A stretch of 57,768 bases of DNA from Anaerolineae bacterium (GCA_029907105.1 JARYMM010000021.1:1-57768); one strand, 5' to 3'. Shown: positions 15,223-23,297, numbered from the stretch's first letter. The notes: a model not told the origin generated them from the letters alone. Numbers and translations: made by a program.

Positions 15223-15801
15223 ATGAGCACGCGCGAACTCACAGAGATTCGCTGGCATGGCCGCGGTGGCCAGGGGGTGGTCACTGCCGGCAAGCTGCTG
15301 GCCGAGACGGCGTTGGGCACCGGGCAATACTTCCAGGCCTTTCCCGATTTCGGCCCCGAGCGTATGGGCGCGCCGATCCGCGCCTACACCCGCCTGAGTT
15401 CCAGGCCCATCACCATCCATTCCCAGATCGAGAACCCGGACGTGGTGCTGGTGCTCGATCCCACCCTGCTGGGTTCGGTGCCGGTGGCAGAGGGGCTCAG
15501 GGAAGATGGCATCCTTCTGGTCAATACGCCGATGAGCCCCCAGGAAGTGCGGGAGATCACCGGCTTCCACACCGGCAAGGTGTACACTGTGGATGCCAGC
15601 CATATTGCCATTGATGAACTGGGACGGGAGATCACCAACACCCCGATGCTGGGGGCCTTCGCCCGCGCCACCGGCCTGTTCGACATGGAGGCGCTGATCC
15701 AACAGGTTCGCGCCTGGTTCGGCAGCAAGGTGACTTCTGGGGTGGTGGAGGCGAATATCCGCGCCCTGCGCCGGGCAGCGGAAGAGGTGGTGGAAGGGTA
15801 A
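15223..15801 (+). CDS. porG: 2-oxoacid:ferredoxin oxidoreductase, gamma subunit
   Basis: A 192-aa gamma subunit of the pyruvate/2-oxoacid:ferredoxin oxidoreductase family, which converts a 2-oxoacid and CoA to acyl-CoA, CO2 and reduced ferredoxin. The hallmark WHGRGGQGVVTAGKLLA is at the N terminus, followed by FPDFGPERMGAPI and NTPMLGAFARATG. An AAAGAGAGGTG site precedes the ATG. It is the first gene of a gamma-delta-alpha-beta set interrupted before beta by a four-helix-bundle insertion. Pyruvate as substrate is inferred. Confidence 0.9.
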   Translation: MSTRELTEIRWHGRGGQGVVTAGKLLAETALGTGQYFQAFPDFGPERMGAPIRAYTRLSSRPITIHSQIENPDVVLVLDPTLLGSVPVAEGLREDGILLVNTPMSPQEVREITGFHTGKVYTVDASHIAIDELGREITNTPMLGAFARATGLFDMEALIQQVRAWFGSKVTSGVVEANIRALRRAAEEVVEG

Positions 15802-15802
15802 A

Positions 15803-15897
15803 TGGGGAAACTGGCAGATTGGGAGACTGGTGAATTGGTAGGTGGGCGTACCCAATGTACCAGTGTACCAATCTACCAATCTACCAATCTACCGATC
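15803..15897. repeat. ACCAATCT-type octamer array with inverted half
   Basis: GGTGAATTGGTAGGTGGG-like units on the left are followed by ACCAATCT repeated three times and related units on the right, so the two halves are complementary. The array fills the gap before the delta-subunit ribosome site at 15898-15903. Confidence 0.7.
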
Positions 15898-15911
15898 AAG
15901 GAGCAAACATC

Positions 15912-16265
15912 ATGGCCCAATTGAAAGGATGGAAAGAGATTCCTATCGGCGGGATGATTCTGGAGGCGGGGAGCGCGATGGAGTACCGCACCGGCGGCTG
16001 GCGGGCCTTCCGGCCCGTGTTCGGCGAGGCGGCCTGCATCCACTGCATGCAGTGCTGGCTGTTCTGCCCCGACTCCAGCATCCTGGTCAACGGTGAGAAT
16101 GAGAAAATGGCCGGCTTTAACCTTGACTACTGCAAGGGCTGTGGCATCTGTGCTTCGGTCTGTCCCGTCAACGCCAAAGTGATCCGGGAAGCGGGCGAAG
16201 CCCTGAAGCGCGATGACCCCCGCCTGTGTATCCGCATGGTCGAAGAAGGGAAATTCAAGGAGTAA
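15912..16265 (+). CDS. porD: 2-oxoacid:ferredoxin oxidoreductase, delta (2x[4Fe-4S]) subunit
   Basis: A 117-aa ferredoxin-like subunit that carries electrons from the thiamine centre. Its two cluster motifs are CIHCMQCWLFCPDSS and CKGCGICASVCPVNA. The ATG at 15912 follows an AAGGAG site, and an upstream in-frame start at 15855 would read through the octamer repeat and is rejected. It lies 4 nt before the alpha-subunit gene. Confidence 0.92.
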   Translation: MAQLKGWKEIPIGGMILEAGSAMEYRTGGWRAFRPVFGEAACIHCMQCWLFCPDSSILVNGENEKMAGFNLDYCKGCGICASVCPVNAKVIREAGEALKRDDPRLCIRMVEEGKFKE

Positions 16266-16269
16266 GGCA

Positions 16270-17457
16270 ATGAGCAGGTTTGAAGCACTGACCGGAGATA
16301 ACGCGTTCGCTATGGCCATGCGCCAGGTCAACCCCGATGTCGTGGCTGCCTACCCCATCACCCCACAGACGGAGACGGTGGAGTTTTTCGCCGAGTATGT
16401 GGCAGATGGTTTGGTAGACACGGAGTTCATCTGTGTGGAAAGCGAGCATTCGGCGATGAGCGCCTGCGTGGGCGCCTCGGCGGCAGGGGCGCGGGTGATG
16501 ACCGCCACCTCGGCTAACGGCCTGGCGCTGATGTGGGAGATCGTCTACATTGCTGCCTCCCTCCGGTGCCCCATCGTGATGAGTGTGGTCAACCGCGCCC
16601 TCTCTGGCCCCATCAACATCCACTGCGATCACTCCGACGTGATGGGCATGCGGGATAGCGGCTGGATCATCCTCTTCTCCGAGAACGGCCAGGAGGCCTA
16701 CGACAACGCCTTTCAGGCTGTGCGCATCGGCGAGCACCCCGACGTGCTGCTGCCGGTGGCGGTCTGCCAGGATGGTTTCATCACCAGCCACGCCATGGAG
16801 CGGGTGGAGGTGTACGATGATGCCGACGTGAAAGCCTTTATCGGCACTTATCGCCCGCAGTGGTCGCTCCTGGACCTGGAGCATCCCAAGACCTATGGGC
16901 CGCTGGACTTCTACGACTACTACTACGAGCACAAGCGGCAGCAGGTGGAGGCTATGGAGCACGCCCAGAGGGTGATCCTGGAGGTGGCCGAGGAGTTCAA
17001 CCGCAAGTTCCACCGCAACTACGGCCTGTTCGAGCCGTATCGGCTGGAGGACGCCGAGGTGGCTGTGGTCGTCGCCAACTCGACGGCCGGGACGGCCAAA
17101 GTGGTGGTGGATGCGCTGCGCGCCGAGGGATTGAAGGTGGGGCTCCTAAAGCCACGAGTGTTCCGCCCCTTCCCGGCCAGAGAGCTGGCCGATGCGCTGG
17201 GCCATCTGAAGGCTGTGGCGGTGATGGATCGCTCCATCTCCTTCGGCGCTATGGACAACGCTGGCCCCCTGTTCCTGGAGCTGGCCGCGGCGCTGGCGCT
17301 GCACGGGGTGCAGGTGCCGATAGCCGATTATGTCTTCGGCCTGGGTGGGCGGGACATCCGGCCGGGCGAGATCGAGCGGGTCTATCGCGAGGCGCTCCAG
17401 ATGGCCGAAACGGGGCAGGTGGCGCGCCGCGTCACGTATCTGAGTGTACGGGAGTGA
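16270..17457 (+). CDS. porA: 2-oxoacid:ferredoxin oxidoreductase, alpha subunit
   Basis: A 395-aa alpha subunit carrying the pyrimidine-binding and transketolase C domains of the thiamine enzyme. AAYPITPQTETVEFFAE, VESEHSAMSACVGASAAGAR, TATSANGLALMWE and GLLKPRVFRPFPA are characteristic. It is preceded by AAGGAGTAAGGCA and overlaps no other gene. It ends just before the heptamer array at 17458. The partner beta subunit is 665 bp away, beyond the inserted four-helix-bundle pseudogene. Confidence 0.92.
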   Translation: MSRFEALTGDNAFAMAMRQVNPDVVAAYPITPQTETVEFFAEYVADGLVDTEFICVESEHSAMSACVGASAAGARVMTATSANGLALMWEIVYIAASLRCPIVMSVVNRALSGPINIHCDHSDVMGMRDSGWIILFSENGQEAYDNAFQAVRIGEHPDVLLPVAVCQDGFITSHAMERVEVYDDADVKAFIGTYRPQWSLLDLEHPKTYGPLDFYDYYYEHKRQQVEAMEHAQRVILEVAEEFNRKFHRNYGLFEPYRLEDAEVAVVVANSTAGTAKVVVDALRAEGLKVGLLKPRVFRPFPARELADALGHLKAVAVMDRSISFGAMDNAGPLFLELAAALALHGVQVPIADYVFGLGGRDIRPGEIERVYREALQMAETGQVARRVTYLSVRE

Positions 17458-17552
17458 ATCGCACATCGCACATCGCATATCGCACATCGCAGATCGCAGA
17501 TCGCAGATCGCAGATCGCAGATCGCAGATCGCAGATCGCAGATCGCAACGCC
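17458..17552. repeat. Heptamer array CGCACAT/CGCAGAT, left arm of a cassette
   Basis: Some twelve 7-bp units, CGCACAT, CGCATAT, then a run of CGCAGAT, start at the porA stop and end just before the ATG at 17567. The inverse-pattern partner is at 18061-18094. Confidence 0.8.
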
Positions 17553-17566
17553 ACAGGTGAAGAGGG

Positions 17567-18069
17567 ATGGCTTTCAGGTTCGAGGGTTTGGAGATATGGC
17601 ATCTGGCGCGGGAGTATGCAGCGCACATCTATGAAATCACTGCCCGCTTTCCCGCGCACGAGCGGTATGCATTGGCGGACCAACTGAACCGAGCAGCCAA
17701 CTCTGTCGCTCTGAACATAGCCGAAGGGGCCGGACAGGACATTTCAGGCCAATTCAGGCGCTATTGTAACTACCTACCCTGTCACTGCGAGCGAAGCGAA
17801 GCAGTCTCCTGGAATCGAAACAGGAGATTGCTTCGCCCCTTCGGGGCTCGCAATGACGCCAGCCCACCGCTATATCTCACGTTGCAAGGCCGAAGGTAGG
17901 CAGTTACGCGCTATTAGGCTTTGCGGTAGGTTCGGTCTGCGAAGTGGTTGGCGGGTTGTTTCTGGCTCTCGACCGCGGTTACATTGACGAGGTTACTCAC
18001 GCTCGGCTGTACGATGAGGGCGATCGGCTGATCCGCAAGATTACCAATTTCCGCAAGACATTGCGATAA
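17567..18069 (+). pseudogene. Four-helix-bundle (S23 family) gene interrupted by a repeat element
   Basis: The 5' part encodes MAFRFEGLEIWHLAREYAA, FPAHERYALADQLNRAANSV and ALNIAEGAGQDISGQFRR, typical of the family. From about 17765 the frame runs into the inserted element (CNYLPCHCERSEA...). The family sequence resumes after it as LLGFAVGSVCEVVGGLFLAL, DRGYIDEVTHARLYDEGDRL, and ends FRKTLR at 18069. Without the element the protein would be near 120 aa. The gene stands between porA and porB with heptamer arrays on both sides. The product is presumably inactive. Confidence 0.75.
17766..17907. mobile_element. 142-bp MITE-like insertion in the four-helix-bundle gene
   Basis: The termini GTAACTACCTACC and GGTAGGCAGTTAC are inverted repeats with 12 of 13 matches. 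GCGCTATT stands directly on both sides (17758-17765 and 17908-17915), as an 8-bp target duplication would. The inside carries the widespread GAGCGAAGCGAAGCAGTC / GGGGCTCGCAATGAC hairpin. There is no coding capacity, so movement would need a transposase in trans. Confidence 0.75.
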
Positions 18070-18094
18070 ACGATAGGCGATAAGCGATAAGCTT
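18061..18094. repeat. Heptamer array GCGATAA, right arm of the cassette
   Basis: Units GCGATAA, ACGATAG, GCGATAA, GCGATAA. Read in reverse complement they give TTATCGC-type heptamers comparable to the ATCGCAG units on the left, so the two arms are inverted. The array supplies the stop of the four-helix-bundle gene. Confidence 0.65.
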
Positions 18095-18122
18095 TTGGCC
18101 TGTATGGCGAAGGAGCATGATT

Positions 18123-19058
18123 ATGCCTACCAAACTGATTCCTAAAGAACTTTCCAAACGCCCGGACCGGCTCTCGCCCGGGCATCGTCTGTGTGCCGGC
18201 TGTGGCGCTTCGATCATCGTGCGGCAGATGCTGGCCGCCATTGACGAACCGGTGGTCCTTTCCAATGCCACCGGCTGTCTGGAGGTGGCGACGACCATCT
18301 ATCCCTACACTGCCTGGCGAGTGCCCTGGATCCACAACGCCTTCGAGAACTCCGCTTCCACGATGGCCGGTATCGAGGCGGCCTACCGTAGCATGGTGCG
18401 GCAGGGCAAGATCCCCGAGCAAAATGTGAAATTCATCGCTTTCGGCGGCGACGGCGGCACCTATGACATCGGCCTGCAAGCCCTCTCTGGCGCTATGGAG
18501 CGTGGCCATCAAATGCTTTATGTCTGCTATAACAACGAAGCCTACATGAACACGGGCATCCAGCGCTCCAGTGCCACCCCCCTGGGTGCGCACACCACCA
18601 CCTCGCCGGCCGGTTCCGTCATCCCCGGCAAGCCGCAACTGCGCAAGGACCTGACGGCCATCATGGCCGCCCACGACATTCCCTATGTGGCCCAGGCAGC
18701 GCCCAGCCAATGGCGTGATCTGATGCAGAAGACGCGCAAGGCGGTCAACTGCGGCGGGCCGGCCTTCATGAACGTGCTCTCCTCCTGCAACCGCGGCTGG
18801 CGACACGGCACAGATGAGACCATCGAGATCACCCAACTGGCTGTGGACACCTGCTACTGGCCGCTGTACGAGGTGGAGAACGGCGAGTGGCGGCTGACCT
18901 ACAAGCCCAAGGAGAAGATCCCCGTGGAAGAGTGGCTGAGGCGGCAGGGGCGGTTCCGCCATCTCTTCACGCCACAGAACCGCCACATCATTGACGAGTT
19001 GCAGGCCGAGGTGGACCGCCGCTGGGAGCGGCTGTTGAAGCTGTGCGGCGAGGCCTGA
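18123..19058 (+). CDS. porB: 2-oxoacid:ferredoxin oxidoreductase, beta (TPP-binding) subunit
   Basis: A 311-aa beta subunit with thiamine diphosphate site GGDGGTYDIGLQALSGA and YNNEAYMNTGIQ. The N-terminal CAGCGAS Cys pair and later Cys residues are typical of the family. It completes the enzyme with porG, porD and porA. Of the two start codons, 18123 gives a proper 7-nt spacing to AAGGAG, whereas 18117 almost touches it. Separation from porA by an insertion means expression may rely on read-through or on a new promoter. Confidence 0.92.
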   Translation: MPTKLIPKELSKRPDRLSPGHRLCAGCGASIIVRQMLAAIDEPVVLSNATGCLEVATTIYPYTAWRVPWIHNAFENSASTMAGIEAAYRSMVRQGKIPEQNVKFIAFGGDGGTYDIGLQALSGAMERGHQMLYVCYNNEAYMNTGIQRSSATPLGAHTTTSPAGSVIPGKPQLRKDLTAIMAAHDIPYVAQAAPSQWRDLMQKTRKAVNCGGPAFMNVLSSCNRGWRHGTDETIEITQLAVDTCYWPLYEVENGEWRLTYKPKEKIPVEEWLRRQGRFRHLFTPQNRHIIDELQAEVDRRWERLLKLCGEA

Positions 19059-19082
19059 GCATGTAGGGCAGCTCCTGTGGAG

Positions 19083-19235
19083 TGGCCCTATTTCCCAATC
19101 TACCAGCCTGCCAATAAGGGTTTCAGGTTCAGGTTCCGGGTTGAAGGTTCCAGGTTCCAAGAAAACCTGAAACCCTTCGGGCTGAGCCCTTCACTGCGTT
19201 CAGGGCAGGCTCTCAGGGCGAAGCCTTGAACATGG
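19083..19235. repeat. AGGTTCC heptamer arrays plus a 63-bp block shared with ssnA
   Basis: Degenerate ACCAATCT-like and AGGTTCC/GGGTTGA units occupy 19090-19160. A block at 19173-19235 (CCCTTCGGGCTGAGCCC to ...TTGAACATGG) is identical over 63 bp to 37543-37605 inside ssnA. Flanking AACCTGAAACC / GGAACCTGGAACC sequences suggest a hairpin-forming element ending just before the ribosome site of the next gene. Confidence 0.75.
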
Positions 19236-19267
19236 AACCTGGAACCAGGCTCTATTCGGAGGATGTC

Positions 19268-20311
19268 ATGGATCTCTACGGCAAGGACTTCATCTGCACA
19301 CAGGAATGGGCCTTTGAGGAGTTGATGGCTGTCCTGGATCTGGCCGCGGAGATGAAGCGGGATCGCTTCTCCGAGCGCTGGGCGGGCATCCTGAAGCACA
19401 GAACTTTCTTCATGTTCTTCTACAACCCTTCGGTGCGCACTCGCCAGTCCTTCGAGTGCGCGGCCACGGAGCTGGGCGGACATGCCCAGTTTCTGGAGCC
19501 GAGGGCCATGCGCCTGAAGACGGCCAAGGCGGCCGGCGAGACGGTGGAAGACGCGGCCAAAGTGATGAGCCGCTATGCCTGCGGCATCGGCATCCGCATC
19601 CTGGAAGATCAGGTGCCTTACTACGGCGCAGGCGACGAGATGCTGCGCGAATACGCTTACTGGGCCGATATCCCCATCGTCAACATGGCCGATGACCGTT
19701 TCCACCCCTGCCAGGGGCTGGCCGACGTGATGGGCTGGGCCGAATGGTACGGCGGCGGGCCCGGGCAGCCTGACTACGGCGCGCTGCGGGGCAGGAACTT
19801 CCTGCTCACCTGGGCCTCGGGCGCGCTGGCCCGCTCCTGGTGCTCGGTGCAGGAAGCGCTGCTCATCGCCTCCCGCTTCGGCATGAACGTCACCGTGGCC
19901 CGGCCCGAAGGGTACGATCTGGACCCCCAGGTATATGAGTGGACACGGCAAAACTGCGCTGCCCACGGGGCGACGTTCCGCACGACCGACGATCCGCTGG
20001 AGGGCTATCGCGGCGCGCACATCGTCTACTCCCGCAACTGGGTCACGCCGCAGGCCTACCAGGACGGCGTGTTCCAGAAGCAGGCGGAGATCGAAAAGGC
20101 CATGGCCTACCAGGGCTGGACGACGACCGCCGAGCGCATGGCGCTGACCGACAACGCCATCTTCACCCACCCCATGCCGGTGGACCGGGGCAGCGAAGTG
20201 ACCGACGAGGTGGCCAGCGGCCCCCGTTCGGCCATCTACGACATCGCCGAGAACCGCTTGCATGTGCAGAAGGCGGTGATGGCGCTGACGATGGGAGGAG
20301 CAGACCTATGA
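19268..20311 (+). CDS. YgeW-type carbamoyltransferase, paralogue 2
   Basis: A 347-aa paralogue of the enzyme at 13998. The carbamoyl-phosphate site is SVRTR (55-59); LLTWASGALARSW, VARPEGYDLDPQVYEW and AHIVYSRNW follow the YgeW pattern. The usual second-substrate motif HCLP is replaced by HPMP (His301 to Pro304), as the Cys is lost. Specificity is therefore likely to differ from paralogue 1. The ATG at 19268 has GGAGG upstream, and in-frame starts further left would translate the repeat. The stop overlaps the carbamate kinase start (ATGA at 20308-20311), a strong sign of functional coupling through carbamoyl phosphate. Confidence 0.8.
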   Translation: MDLYGKDFICTQEWAFEELMAVLDLAAEMKRDRFSERWAGILKHRTFFMFFYNPSVRTRQSFECAATELGGHAQFLEPRAMRLKTAKAAGETVEDAAKVMSRYACGIGIRILEDQVPYYGAGDEMLREYAYWADIPIVNMADDRFHPCQGLADVMGWAEWYGGGPGQPDYGALRGRNFLLTWASGALARSWCSVQEALLIASRFGMNVTVARPEGYDLDPQVYEWTRQNCAAHGATFRTTDDPLEGYRGAHIVYSRNWVTPQAYQDGVFQKQAEIEKAMAYQGWTTTAERMALTDNAIFTHPMPVDRGSEVTDEVASGPRSAIYDIAENRLHVQKAVMALTMGGADL

Positions 20312-21261
20312 CCAAGAAAGTCGCCGTCGTCGCTATCGGCGGCAATTCGCTGATCGTAGATCGCAATCACCAGACGGTGGACGATCAGTGGGCCGCGGTG
20401 CGGGAGACCTGCAAGCACCTGGCCGGGATGATCGAACGGGGCTGGAACCTGATCATCACCCACGGCAACGGCCCGCAGGTGGGCTTCATCCTGCGCCGCT
20501 CCGAGATCGCCGAAAAGGTGGAAGGGGTGCACCCTGTTCCCCTGGACATCATCGGCGCCGACACGCAGGGTTCCATCGGCTACATGATCACCCAGGCCCT
20601 GGGAGACGAACTGCGGCGGCGCGGCATCGCCCGTCAGTGTGCGGCGATCGTCACCCAGGTACTGGTGGACAAGGACGATCCGGCCTTCCAGAACCCCACC
20701 AAGGGCATCGGCGGTTTCACCGACGAGGAGGAGGCGCGCAAGTTCGAGAAGGATGGCTGGGTCGTGGGGTACGAGGCCGGCCGCGGCTGGCGGCGCAAGA
20801 TCGCTTCCCCCATTCCCTTGCAGGTTATCGAGTTAGAAGCGGTGAAGACGCTGGTGGACGCGGGGTTCATCGTCGTCACCGTGGGCGGCGGCGGCATCCC
20901 CGTGATCAGGGACGAGCAGGGCAACCTGCGCGGCACCCGCTCGGTGATTGACAAAGACCGCGCCAGCAGCCTGCTGGCGCGCAACCTGAAAGTGGACCTG
21001 CTGCTCATCTCCACCGGCGTGGAGAAAGTGGCTCTGAACTTCGCCCAACCCAACCAGCGATGGCTGGAGCGCATGACAGTCAGCGAAGCCAAACGCTATC
21101 TCGCCGAAGGGCACTTCCCGCCGGGCAACATGGGACCCAAGATCGAGGCCATTGTCGAGTTTCTGGAGGCCAACCCGGCGGGCCAGGCGTTGATCACCGA
21201 TCCCTGGAACATCGAGCGGGCGCTGGACGGCAAGACAGGCACGTGGATTGTGCCGGATTAG
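20308..21261 (+). CDS. arcC: Carbamate kinase
   Basis: A 317-aa amino-acid-kinase-fold enzyme that makes ATP from carbamoyl phosphate and ADP in fermentative catabolism. Motifs are VAIGGNSLI at the N terminus, ITHGNGPQVGFIL, DIIGADTQGSIGYMI, VTVGGGGIPVI, VIDKDRASSLLA and NMGPKIEAIVEF. Length is typical. It overlaps the carbamoyltransferase paralogue 2 gene, and the PLP enzyme starts 10 nt after its stop. The same kinase accompanies YgeW in the E. coli purine cluster (YqeA). No arginine deiminase gene is nearby, so the carbamoyl phosphate probably comes from ureido compounds. Confidence 0.93.
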   Translation: MTKKVAVVAIGGNSLIVDRNHQTVDDQWAAVRETCKHLAGMIERGWNLIITHGNGPQVGFILRRSEIAEKVEGVHPVPLDIIGADTQGSIGYMITQALGDELRRRGIARQCAAIVTQVLVDKDDPAFQNPTKGIGGFTDEEEARKFEKDGWVVGYEAGRGWRRKIASPIPLQVIELEAVKTLVDAGFIVVTVGGGGIPVIRDEQGNLRGTRSVIDKDRASSLLARNLKVDLLLISTGVEKVALNFAQPNQRWLERMTVSEAKRYLAEGHFPPGNMGPKIEAIVEFLEANPAGQALITDPWNIERALDGKTGTWIVPD

Positions 21262-21271
21262 CTGCCTGAAC

Positions 21272-22573
21272 ATGGACCACGTCGCGTCGCTCAAGTGCCT
21301 CATCTGCGGGGCAGAATACGCTCCTGATGAGGTGCTCTACGTCTGCCCGAAGCACGGCGACGAGGGCATCCTCGACGTGCAATACGATTACGGGCTGATC
21401 GCTCAGCGGGTGGACCCGCCGCGGCTGGCCAGGGACCCTGATCCTTCCATCTGGCGCTACCTGGAGCTTTTGCCGGTGGATGGTGAGCGCTTCCGCCGTT
21501 GGCGGGCATCGCTGGGGGGCTCGGCGCCGGCCTACCCCATCTTCAACGTCGGCTCCACACCGCTCTACGCGCCGCCGCGGCTGCGGGAGCAGTTGGGCCT
21601 GCTGCATCTCTGGGTGAAGGATGATGGGCGGCTGCCCAGCGGCTCGCTCAAGGACCGAGCCAGCGCGGTGGGCGTGATCAAGGCGCGGGAGCTGGGGCGG
21701 GAGGTCATCGCTGCCGCCAGCACGGGCAACGCCGCCTCGTCGCTGGCCAACCTCACCGCGGCCAGCGAGTTCCGCACCGTCATCTTCGTGCCCCAGGCTG
21801 CGCCGCCGGCCAAGATCGCCCAACTTCTGGTCTTCGGCTCCACCGTGCTGGCCGTGCGCGGCACCTATGACGACGCCTTCGACCTCTGCTTGCAGGCAGC
21901 GAAGGCTTATGGCTGGTACAACCGCAACACCGGCTACAACCCCTACATGAGCGAGGGCAAGAAGACGGCGGCCTACGAAATCTGCGAGCAATTGGGCTGG
22001 CAGGCCCCCGACTGCATCTTCGTCTCCGTGGGCGATGGCTGCATCATCGGCGGCCTGCACAAGGGGCTGAAGGACCTGCGGGCGTTGGGCTGGATTGACC
22101 GGATGCCCAGGCTGATGGGCGTGCAGGCGGCCGGCTCGGCAGCCCTGTACGACGCCTGGCAGGCGGGCCTGTCCCCGCTGGAGATGACGCCCATCGAGGC
22201 GCGCACCATTGCCGACTCCATCTCTGCCGGACTGCCTCGCGACCGCATCAAGGCCCTGGCTGCCGTGCGGGAGACGGGCGGGGCCTACATCAGGGTGAGC
22301 GACGAGGAGATCCTGGCCGCCATCCCCGCGCTGGGGCGGGGCTGCGGCGTCTTTGCCGAACCGGCAGGGGCGGCCAGCTATGCCGGGTTGCTCAAAGCCC
22401 TGGCCGAGGGGCTGGTAGATCGGGAGGAGCGGGTGGTGGTGCTGGTCACCGGCAATGGGCTGAAGGATGTGGCCAGCGCCCGTAAGTCCGTGGGCGAGCC
22501 TCACGTCATCGAGCCCACAATGGATAGTCTGCAGCGGTTGCTGTTGGGTATGGTGGGAGTAGATGGACGCTGA
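21272..22573 (+). CDS. Threonine synthase-like PLP enzyme (fold type II)
   Basis: A 433-aa protein. An N-terminal zinc-ribbon-like stretch (CLICGAEY ... VCPKHG) precedes a fold-type II domain with the PLP lysine in PSGSLKDRAS. AASTGNAASSLA (phosphate/substrate loop), SVGDGCIIGGLHKG and LVTGNGLKDV follow. It resembles threonine synthase, but no other threonine gene is near. It sits directly after carbamate kinase, where the E. coli cluster has the unrelated-in-sequence 2,3-diaminopropionate ammonia-lyase YgeX. A lyase acting on a diamino or hydroxy amino acid is an inference. The ATG at 21272 lacks a clear ribosome site, suggesting translational coupling. Confidence 0.8.
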   Translation: MDHVASLKCLICGAEYAPDEVLYVCPKHGDEGILDVQYDYGLIAQRVDPPRLARDPDPSIWRYLELLPVDGERFRRWRASLGGSAPAYPIFNVGSTPLYAPPRLREQLGLLHLWVKDDGRLPSGSLKDRASAVGVIKARELGREVIAAASTGNAASSLANLTAASEFRTVIFVPQAAPPAKIAQLLVFGSTVLAVRGTYDDAFDLCLQAAKAYGWYNRNTGYNPYMSEGKKTAAYEICEQLGWQAPDCIFVSVGDGCIIGGLHKGLKDLRALGWIDRMPRLMGVQAAGSAALYDAWQAGLSPLEMTPIEARTIADSISAGLPRDRIKALAAVRETGGAYIRVSDEEILAAIPALGRGCGVFAEPAGAASYAGLLKALAEGLVDREERVVVLVTGNGLKDVASARKSVGEPHVIEPTMDSLQRLLLGMVGVDGR

Positions 22574-22904
22574 ACTTGAGGCATTGGTAGCAGCAATACA
22601 GGTGAAGGTGAGGGAGGGACAATACCGCCTGACCAGCCACGCCGAGCGGGAGAGAGAAGCTGACCAGATCACCATTCGAGAGATCAGAGAAGCGCTGCTT
22701 TCCAGTCAATGTGAGGTGATTGAGAATTACCCCGATGATCCACGAGGAGCCAGTTGCCTGGTGCTCGGCTTCACACAGGCGAATCTCCCGATCCACCTGG
22801 TCTGTGGCGTAGCGCGATTGGATGAGATGCTCATTATCACCACCGTGTATCGTCCGGATCGTGATGAGTGGATTGATTGGCGACAGCGAAGAGAGGAAGT
22901 GTGA
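22563..22904 (+). CDS. DUF4258 protein, probable toxin-like partner
   Basis: A 113-aa basic/acidic protein with RLTSHAEREREADQITIREI, VIENYPDDPRGASCLVLGF and LIITTVYRPDRDEWIDW, the pattern of DUF4258 proteins. These are small, RelE-like in size and often paired with YgiT-type zinc finger proteins. It overlaps the end of the PLP gene by 11 nt and the next gene by 1 nt. Toxicity has not been shown, and no canonical RelE catalytic set can be confirmed by eye. Confidence 0.7.
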   Translation: MDAELEALVAAIQVKVREGQYRLTSHAEREREADQITIREIREALLSSQCEVIENYPDDPRGASCLVLGFTQANLPIHLVCGVARLDEMLIITTVYRPDRDEWIDWRQRREEV

Positions 22905-23155
22905 TGAGCAAGATGACAAGGTGTTATTTCTGTAAAGGAAAACTGACTGAAAAGAAGATCCACCATGTGCATCACTGGGGAGAACGCATTGTTGTGTTCG
23001 AAGACGTCCCCGCGGAAGTCTGCCAGCAATGTGGGGAGGTTTACTTTCGCCCCGAGGTTTTGGAAAAGATGGACGAGGCTGTACTGGAGGAACTCAAACC
23101 GAAGGCGAGACTCTCTATCCCGGTATTCTCCATGCCGGAGCTGGTGGCAGCGTGA
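22904..23155 (+). CDS. YgiT-type zinc finger protein, probable antitoxin partner
   Basis: An 83-aa protein with two CxxC pairs (CYFCKGK and CQQCGE) forming a zinc site, then VYFRPEVLEKMDEAVLEELK. This is the YgiT/MqsA N-terminal domain, without the DNA-binding helix-turn-helix of full-length MqsA. The ATG at 22904 overlaps the DUF4258 stop (ATGA-like). The pair interrupts the run of catabolic genes and was probably acquired as a unit. Confidence 0.75.
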   Translation: MSKMTRCYFCKGKLTEKKIHHVHHWGERIVVFEDVPAEVCQQCGEVYFRPEVLEKMDEAVLEELKPKARLSIPVFSMPELVAA

Positions 23156-23192
23156 GCGTACTCCATGGCCAGGGAAAGCCAATGGCCAGACC

Positions 23193-23244
23193 GCGTTGCA
23201 TGGTGCGTGTTCCGTAGTGCACGCAACACGCACCACGCAACACG
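23193..23244. repeat. Inverted ACGCAAC heptamer array, no gene inside
   Basis: GCGTTGCATGGTGCGTGTT (23193-23211) is answered by ACACGCACCACGCAACACG (to 23244). Both arms are built of ACGCAAC/ACGCACC-type heptamers. It occupies the 140-nt gap between the YgiT gene and the peptidase gene. Confidence 0.7.
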
Positions 23245-23297
23245 TTTCACATCCGCTCAAGAGCTGTCCTTGAAGGGTTCCCACGAAAGGGGTGTCC

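Noticed and set aside
17458..17552. CRISPR-like array
   Set aside because: The units are contiguous 7-bp repeats without spacers, and there are no cas genes in the window.
21272..22573. Housekeeping threonine synthase
   Set aside because: Not excluded by motifs, but the location between carbamate kinase and catabolic genes makes a biosynthetic role unlikely; reported as threonine synthase-like.
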